Positions 6,516-11,507 of a stretch of DNA of 11,507 nt are shown here, in pieces. Within the stretch, counting starts at the first letter, position 1; each line of letters begins with the position of its first letter. The stretch covers positions 1-11,507 of the forward strand of contig CAOMFZ010000053.1 in assembly GCA_948482415.1 (NCBI GenBank). The letters are read 5' to 3'. The DNA comes from an uncultured Mailhella sp. Its GTDB lineage: Bacteria > Desulfobacterota > Desulfovibrionia > Desulfovibrionales > Desulfovibrionaceae. The position numbers and the translations under genes were made by a program. The notes beneath the pieces are model-generated. The model saw nothing but the letters and a program-made list of their open reading frames with translations. It made no database searches and was not told the DNA's origin.

Positions 6516-7847
6516 TTGCAGCTGCACTTGCTTATGTTAACCGGCTGGGTTATTTGTGCTCTTATCGGCATGCGCCTTGGTTATACCTTCACAGATTTGG
6601 AAAAAGGTGCATATGAGCTTATTCAAAAAGCTATGGGCGCCTGTCTTATTTTAATTTGTGTTGGTGCTCTTATAGGTGCCTGGATTTCTTCAGGAACTGT
6701 GCCTATTATGATTTATGCGGGATTAAAAATTATTTCACCCGGCATCTTTCTTGTTACGAGTTTAATTGTTTGTTCCCTGACTTCTATTTTTACGGGAACT
6801 TCCTGGGGAACCATTGGTACGGTCGGGGTTGCGCTTATGGGAATTGGCGCCGGTCTGGGCTTTGAACCGGGGCTCACTGCGGCAACCATTATCTGCGGCG
6901 CTTTTTTTGGTGATAAAATGTCTCCGCTTTCTGATACGACCAATATGGCTGCGGCTGTTTGCGGAACGCCGCTTTTCCGCCACATCAGACACATGTGGTT
7001 TACGATTACCCCTGCCTATATTATTACGTTAATCATTTATTTTGTAATGGGTTTTTATCATGAAGGCAATGAAATGTCCCCAGAACAAATTAATGTTATT
7101 TTAAATGGCTTGTCTTCAAACTTTAATTTAGGTTTTGGTGCCATTCTTCCCATTCTTCTTGTGCTGATTATGCTTTTAAAACGCTGCACGCCGATTATTT
7201 CAATCACAAGCGGCGCGCTTTGCGGTGTTGTTGTTGCGGTACTTTTTAATAATATGGATTTGACCCCGGCGTTTAACTCCATGTGGGTGGGCTTTAAAGG
7301 CGATTTTTCCGATACGCCTATTCTAGCCAAATTGCTGAACCGCGGCGGTGTTACAAGCATGCTGAATATTATGTGTCTTGTTGTGCTTGCGTGCGGTTTA
7401 GGCGGCATGTTGCGTCATATGGGCATTATCGAAGTTGCGCTTGAACCTTTGGCACGCTGGGCAAACAGCGGATTCAAGCTTGTTGTTTCCACCCTTATTG
7501 TCGGTTACGGAACCCTGATGTTAACGGCTGCGATTTACTTTAGTATTGTTATGACAGGAACATTGATGGCTCCGGTTTTCCGCTGTCATGGTTTGAAGCC
7601 GGAGAACTGTTCCCGTGTCGTGGAAGATGCAAGTACGCTTGGCGGTCCTCTTGTGCCTTGGGCAAATAATGCGCTCTTCCCCATGGCAACGCTTGGAGTA
7701 GCCTATCTTGAATATATTCCGTATGTATATTTGCTCGTCTTAACTCCCTGCTTCTCTATTTTGTATGCACTCTTTAATATTACCATGACAAAGATTGACC
7801 CTAATGAAGAGGCAGAGCAGGAAGCACAGAATGTGCAGAATGCATAG
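6516..7847 (+). CDS. nhaC: NhaC-family Na+/H+ antiporter (main body, N-terminal stop upstream)
   Basis: The body has 443 codons counted from TTG 6516, in the same frame as the 31-codon leader upstream, and ends in TAG. It is a multi-helix inner-membrane carrier with NhaC hallmarks: GTSWGTIGTVGVALMG (94-109), FGDKMSPLSDTTN (131-143), HIRHM (156-160) and LGGPLVPWANN (375-385). Family members exchange Na+ for protons or, as in MleN, carry organic acids, so the solute is not certain. TTG 6516 has no SD. Translation may re-initiate at the TAATTG junction or at ATG 6534, or the gene may be inactive. The C-terminus is acidic (EEAEQEAQN). iadA lies 203 bases downstream on the same strand, across a palindromic repeat, suggesting a functional link to dipeptide or aspartate use. 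Confidence 0.85.
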   Translation: MQLHLLMLTGWVICALIGMRLGYTFTDLEKGAYELIQKAMGACLILICVGALIGAWISSGTVPIMIYAGLKIISPGIFLVTSLIVCSLTSIFTGTSWGTIGTVGVALMGIGAGLGFEPGLTAATIICGAFFGDKMSPLSDTTNMAAAVCGTPLFRHIRHMWFTITPAYIITLIIYFVMGFYHEGNEMSPEQINVILNGLSSNFNLGFGAILPILLVLIMLLKRCTPIISITSGALCGVVVAVLFNNMDLTPAFNSMWVGFKGDFSDTPILAKLLNRGGVTSMLNIMCLVVLACGLGGMLRHMGIIEVALEPLARWANSGFKLVVSTLIVGYGTLMLTAAIYFSIVMTGTLMAPVFRCHGLKPENCSRVVEDASTLGGPLVPWANNALFPMATLGVAYLEYIPYVYLLVLTPCFSILYALFNITMTKIDPNEEAEQEAQNVQNA

Positions 7848-7876
7848 TGTGTGCAGCGGAAGAGGATATTTATTGC

Positions 7877-8015
7877 TAGAGCATTTTCGGAAATAATTAC
7901 AACAATTTTTTATAAGAAAGATTAAAAAGTTTTGTAAAGGGGTGCAGGGGAAGAAACTTTTTCAAAAGTTTTTCCCCTGCGTAGAAAAATCGCAAGATTT
8001 ATTGGAAATGCTCTA
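7877..8015. repeat. 139-bp palindromic element between nhaC and iadA
   Basis: The ends TAGAGCATTT (7877-7886) and AAATGCTCTA (8006-8015) are perfectly inverted over 10 bp. Inside is a strong hairpin, GCAGGGGAA (7944-7952) with TTCCCCTGC (7972-7980), continued by AAACTTTT/AAAAGTTT. The left flank of this hairpin (AAAAAGTTTTGTA, AGGG, TGCAGGGG) and its right flank (CAAGATTTA, GGAAA, GCTCTA) resemble the flanks of repeat copy 2 near 5896-5921 and 6051-6073. It may act as a partial terminator or mRNA end between the two genes. Confidence 0.7.
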
Positions 8016-8050
8016 TTTATTAACGTTGAGACAAAAACTGTGAGAATGAT

Positions 8051-9235
8051 ATGAATATAGCGCTTATAAAAAATGCGGAATTGTATACGCCCAAGTATCA
8101 GGGATCCGGAAATATCCTTATTATCAATGATAAAATTGCAGGAATCGGGGCTGATGTGACCATACCTGACTGGGCAAAAAAATCCTTTGACTGTCTTGAA
8201 ATTGACGCAAAACATAATCATGTCAGCCCCGGTTTGATTGATACCCATGTGCATGTTACCGGCGGAGGCGGGGAAGCCGGTTTTCATACGCAAGTGCCGC
8301 CTTTGCCTTTATCTGTGCCTGTATCCGGCGGTATAACAACCCTCGGCGGGCTTTTAGGCACTGACGGCGTAACCAGACATCTTGATAATGTTCTTGCCAA
8401 AGCCTGTTCTCTGGAAGAAGAAGGACTTTCAACCTTTATCATGACCGGAGGATATCCTTTGCCCTCTCCCACGCTTACAGGCAGTATTCAACGGGATTTT
8501 GCACTGATACATAAGGTGAGAGGAGGAAAAGTTGCCATTGCAGACCACAGAGTTCCCCCTGTCTCTGCCTTGCAATTAGCAAGGCTGACCACAGATGTTC
8601 GGGTGGGCGGCATGCTGCGCGGTTTTATTGGTATGCTGATTATCCATCTCGGGGCGTCAAAAGAGGCTTTGTCCTGTATTTTTGACATGATTGATGCCTA
8701 TCCGTATTTGACATGCCACCTGATTGTTACGCATATCAACCGTTCCTCTCTTGTTTTTGGGCAGGCAAAAGAACTGGCGCGGCGCGGCGGTTTTATGGAT
8801 ATTTCTTCCGGCTTGAGTGAGAAAAATCTGGGACCGGATTGTTTGAAACCTGCAAAAGCTATTCTTGCTGCACTCAATGACAATGTTCCATCGGAGCACA
8901 TTCTCATGAGTTCTGACGGCTATGGAAGTGCCGCGCGCTATGATGACAAAGGAAATGTTGAGGGACTGACTGCTTCTGATTTACATTCAATGTTTTCTGA
9001 AGTGCGTGACCTTGTTTTGGAAGAAAAACTGCTTTTTGAAACAGCTTTGCAGCCAGTAACAAGCAATGCGGCAAAAGCGTTTTCTTTGTATCCGCAAAAG
9101 GGAGCGCTGGCTGCCGGCAGTGATGCCGATATACTTATTTGGGATAAGGATTATACTCCGCTGACAGTATTTGCGCGGGGGCAGTTAATGATGAAAGATA
9201 AAGAATTGCTTGTGCATGGCACATTTGAAAAATAA
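8051..9235 (+). CDS. iadA: Isoaspartyl dipeptidase (beta-aspartyl peptidase)
   Basis: This complete 394-residue amidohydrolase-superfamily enzyme, close to the length of E. coli IadA (about 390), aligns with it over its whole length. It hydrolyses beta-aspartyl (isoaspartyl) dipeptides left over from degradation of damaged proteins. The expected two-metal site is intact: His66 and His68 in DTHVH, Lys160 (carbamylated bridging Lys) in GGKVAIADHR, His199, His228 in THINR, and Asp289 in SSDGYGS. The other catalytic residues match too: Glu75 in GGGGEAG, Tyr135, Arg167, Arg231 and Ser293. No signal peptide is present, so it is cytoplasmic. The SD is weak (GAG 6 bases before the ATG). Only 35 bases separate the start from the upstream palindromic element. 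It probably supplies aspartate and amino acids as nutrients; the nhaC neighbour may be a partner carrier. Confidence 0.93.
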   Translation: MNIALIKNAELYTPKYQGSGNILIINDKIAGIGADVTIPDWAKKSFDCLEIDAKHNHVSPGLIDTHVHVTGGGGEAGFHTQVPPLPLSVPVSGGITTLGGLLGTDGVTRHLDNVLAKACSLEEEGLSTFIMTGGYPLPSPTLTGSIQRDFALIHKVRGGKVAIADHRVPPVSALQLARLTTDVRVGGMLRGFIGMLIIHLGASKEALSCIFDMIDAYPYLTCHLIVTHINRSSLVFGQAKELARRGGFMDISSGLSEKNLGPDCLKPAKAILAALNDNVPSEHILMSSDGYGSAARYDDKGNVEGLTASDLHSMFSEVRDLVLEEKLLFETALQPVTSNAAKAFSLYPQKGALAAGSDADILIWDKDYTPLTVFARGQLMMKDKELLVHGTFEK

Positions 9236-9284
9236 AGGTCTTTTTGCTGCTGAATGAGCAAACTGACTTTGCTGTTTTGTCATT

Positions 9285-9319
9285 GGCTTACCTGGGAAAA
9301 TTTTCCGGTAAGCCTTTTT
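9285..9319 (+). terminator. Rho-independent terminator after iadA
   Basis: GGCTTACC (9285-9292) pairs perfectly with GGTAAGCC (9307-9314). The inner palindrome GGAAAATTTTCC (9295-9306) extends the stem across a 2-base bulge. TTTTTGTTTT follows directly. It ends the nhaC-iadA unit 50 bases past the iadA stop. Confidence 0.9.
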
Positions 9320-9400
9320 GTTTTCATTGCATTATGCTGTAATAATCCTTTATTTTATTATTTTTATTGACTTTTTATCCGTATATTAATAAAATTACGC

Positions 9401-9571
9401 TTTGGTATAGAAAGTGGTTGATAAATAAATTTAATTTTTTTTATTTAGAAATGTAACTTCTTGTTTTTCTGAAAGAAAAACAAGCGATGAGGGGGTATGG
9501 GGGAGCGGTAGCCGTTTGCGAGTTTATGAGCATTACGGATAGCGACAGCAGAGATAATCATTTCCCCCATA
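9401..9571. repeat. Dispersed intergenic repeat, copy 3 (uninterrupted)
   Basis: This is the most compact copy of the repeat at 1328-1602. It contains the shared 32-base left end (3 differences), a perfect 10-bp hairpin CTTGTTTTTC (9460-9469) with GAAAAACAAG (9475-9484), arms TATGGGGGA (9496-9504) and TCCCCCATA (9563-9571), and the 53-bp core (9505-9557). It lies between the iadA terminator and the diguanylate cyclase gene. Apart from this repeat and the terminator, the 448-base gap shows only A/T-rich DNA, with TATA-like strings near 9610-9640 that may be the downstream promoter. Confidence 0.8.
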
Positions 9572-9683
9572 AAAAAGATTGTTTGAAAATTTCTGTAATT
9601 AAATCTAATTATTATAAAATAAACCCTATACTATAACAAAGCATAAAATATTTTTGAGTAGTCGCGTGATATTGAGGGAAAAT

Positions 9684-11507
9684 ATGAGAAACAGAAGCAT
9701 AAAAACAGTTTTGCCAAATCTGGTTTCCATGATGATTATGCTGTTTTTGCTGTGGATTTTGCCGGTGAATTTTTATATTCAGCGCTATATGCAGCATCAG
9801 GGGCAGCAGAACCATGCGACAGAAATGTTTGGACAGCTGGAACAGCTTATTAATACAAATGATGAAGAACTGATAATTGAGGAAGCAGAATTTAAAAAAG
9901 GCTGTATTCGTGCCGCAGATACCATTGCGTATCATATGAAAAAGATTGGCAAAAGTTTTTTGGATGTTTCAAACAGCAAAGAATTGGCTGAAAAAATGAA
10001 TGTGGATGAAATCCATTTTTTTAATCCGCAAGGCAAAATTATTTCAGGAACACACCCTCAATATTATGGCTATACGTTTAATTCCGGCGAGCAAATGAAG
10101 TTTTTTGCACCCATGCTTCATGACCGTAGGTTGAAGCTCTGTCAGGATATTGTCCCAAATACCGCAGAAAATAAGGAAATGCAATATGCTGCCGTGTGGC
10201 TTGATGACGGCAGCGGGATTGTGCAGATCGGCATGGAGCCACGCCGTTTACTGCAAAGAATGGCAGAAAAGAGTTTGAGTAAGGTTATTGACGGCATGCC
10301 CTTTGATGTGAACGGCTATTTTCATGTTTTAGATAAAAATACCTATGAAATTGTGGCGTCCACAGCTAAAAACTCCGTTGGCTTGAAATGGTTTGAGAAA
10401 GAAGATTTGCCCTATGGAGAAGAAGTTTCTGAAACACTGCACCGCGATTATCAAGGTAAGCAATATTGTATCTATACCAAGGAATATGAAGACTATGTTC
10501 TGGTGCGTATGTATGATTCCGTGGAGTTTTTGCAAAATCTGCTGAAATCGTCAGGCATGGTGATTGCTTTTGTCCTGTGCGGTGCTGTGGTGATTGTTAT
10601 GGTTCTGCGCTGGTATATTCAGCGCAAGCTCAGTAATAATCTTGCGAAAATTGTTGATGAACTGCAAAAAATCGAACAGGGCACTCTTGATGATATTACT
10701 GTTGAAACAGGCATTACGGAATTTGAAGATTTATTGTTCTATATCAATCAAATGCTCAATTCTATCCGCTTGAAGCAAAAGCATTTTATGCATCTTTTGA
10801 ATAAAAGCGAAATTCCTGTGGGATTTTTTGAAAAAAACACTTTTTACAAGCAAACATTTTTCAATCATAAGCTGTTGGAAATACTCGGTATTGAAGAATA
10901 TGAAATATTATCCCTTGAAAAGCTTGACGTGCTGATAGAAGGAAAAATCGCTGAAATTGAAAAGAATTTGGTGAGCCAATCTGATAAAATTTATAAATAT
11001 ATTTCCAAGACAGAAAAGTATCTGCAATTTGAAAAGGTTGTGGATGAGCAAAGTACTGCCTATTATATTGTTGATATTACGGACTTTTGGGAAGAAGCAA
11101 ATCAAATCAAAAAACAAAGCCAGCTGGATATGCTGACATCTTTGTATAATCGCCGCGGTTTTTATGAATATTTGTACTATCTCTTTGAAAATCCGGAGAA
11201 TTTAGGCTTTGCCTCTATGATTATGCTTGATGCGGACGGGTTGAAAACCATTAACGATACCTATGGGCACTATATGGGTGACCGTTATTTGAAAGCCATT
11301 GGCGACGCTCTGAAAAATGTGACAAAAGAACATGGCATAGCTTCCAGACTCGGCGGTGATGAGTTTGCGCTTTTCCTATATGGCTTTAGCAGCAGGGAAG
11401 AATTGGAACGCATGATTCTTGAAATTGAAGACGTGCGCGGAAAAGTGTTTATGCAGGAAAAAACACGTTCGCATACACTGCAGTTTTCCATGGGCTATGT
11501 GATTTAT
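9684..11507 (+). CDS. Membrane-bound diguanylate cyclase (GGDEF), partial (C-terminus beyond window)
   Basis: The frame is open for 608 codons from ATG 9684 to the right edge; GAGGG lies 5 bases upstream. Layout: membrane helix at about 9-32, a large extracytoplasmic sensor region at about 33-288 that resembles a Cache-type domain (for example 'IHFFNPQGKIISG'), a second helix at about 290-312, a HAMP-like segment at about 313-365, a PAS-like segment at about 366-475, and a GGDEF domain from about 480. That domain starts LDMLTSLYNRRGF and carries MLDADGLKTIND (514-525, Asp516 and Asn524) and an intact GGDEF motif (557-561). It should make cyclic di-GMP in response to an external signal. The RxxD inhibitory site normally just before GGDEF is replaced by Lys548 and Gly551, so product inhibition is probably absent. 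Only the end of the GGDEF domain, and anything beyond, is missing. Confidence 0.9.
   Translation, partial: MRNRSIKTVLPNLVSMMIMLFLLWILPVNFYIQRYMQHQGQQNHATEMFGQLEQLINTNDEELIIEEAEFKKGCIRAADTIAYHMKKIGKSFLDVSNSKELAEKMNVDEIHFFNPQGKIISGTHPQYYGYTFNSGEQMKFFAPMLHDRRLKLCQDIVPNTAENKEMQYAAVWLDDGSGIVQIGMEPRRLLQRMAEKSLSKVIDGMPFDVNGYFHVLDKNTYEIVASTAKNSVGLKWFEKEDLPYGEEVSETLHRDYQGKQYCIYTKEYEDYVLVRMYDSVEFLQNLLKSSGMVIAFVLCGAVVIVMVLRWYIQRKLSNNLAKIVDELQKIEQGTLDDITVETGITEFEDLLFYINQMLNSIRLKQKHFMHLLNKSEIPVGFFEKNTFYKQTFFNHKLLEILGIEEYEILSLEKLDVLIEGKIAEIEKNLVSQSDKIYKYISKTEKYLQFEKVVDEQSTAYYIVDITDFWEEANQIKKQSQLDMLTSLYNRRGFYEYLYYLFENPENLGFASMIMLDADGLKTINDTYGHYMGDRYLKAIGDALKNVTKEHGIASRLGGDEFALFLYGFSSREELERMILEIEDVRGKVFMQEKTRSHTLQFSMGYVIY

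Overview
The window looks like a chromosomal, accessory-rich stretch from an anaerobic, probably gut-associated, sulfidogenic proteobacterium, most plausibly of the Desulfovibrionaceae. This rests on gene content (a cytoplasmic-type arylsulfotransferase beside a TRAP transporter, an NhaC-family carrier beside an isoaspartyl dipeptidase) and on AT-rich intergenic DNA packed with G/C-run palindromes. No rRNA or other taxonomic marker is present, so the assignment is an inference.

Left third, minus strand, about 1-5000: a transcription unit starts at a near-consensus sigma-70 promoter (4968-4995). It reads a TRAP periplasmic binding protein (3770-4849), an intercistronic hairpin, and a fused small+large TRAP membrane subunit (1713-3629). 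The fused subunit is interrupted by one in-frame TAG at codon 513. After a 430-bp repeat-bearing gap comes an arylsulfotransferase-family gene (minus strand, start 1282) that runs off the left edge. A natural reading is uptake of an organic anion, possibly a sulfate ester, coupled to intracellular sulfuryl transfer. That coupling is a hypothesis.

Middle, about 5000-6400: 1.4 kb with no convincing gene. It holds nested palindromes, a 316-bp element with 18-bp near-perfect inverted ends, and one copy of a 53-bp core repeat seen three times in the window.

Right half, plus strand: an nhaC-family antiporter gene whose own SD and ATG lie at 6409-6422. An in-frame TAA at codon 32 separates the first 31 residues from the rest, and a TTG follows the stop directly. 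Then come a 139-bp palindromic element, a complete isoaspartyl dipeptidase gene (iadA, 8051-9235), a strong rho-independent terminator, another copy of the dispersed repeat, and the first 608 codons of a membrane-bound diguanylate cyclase (9684 to the right edge).

Two themes stand out. First, two different transporter genes each carry a single in-frame stop with the frame otherwise intact on both sides (TAG in one, TAA in the other). Second, the intergenic repeats are modular: the same core sits in different palindromic arms, and in one copy it has been split by a further 119-bp palindrome. The left genes are visibly richer in G+C than the right ones, so the window may join segments of different history.
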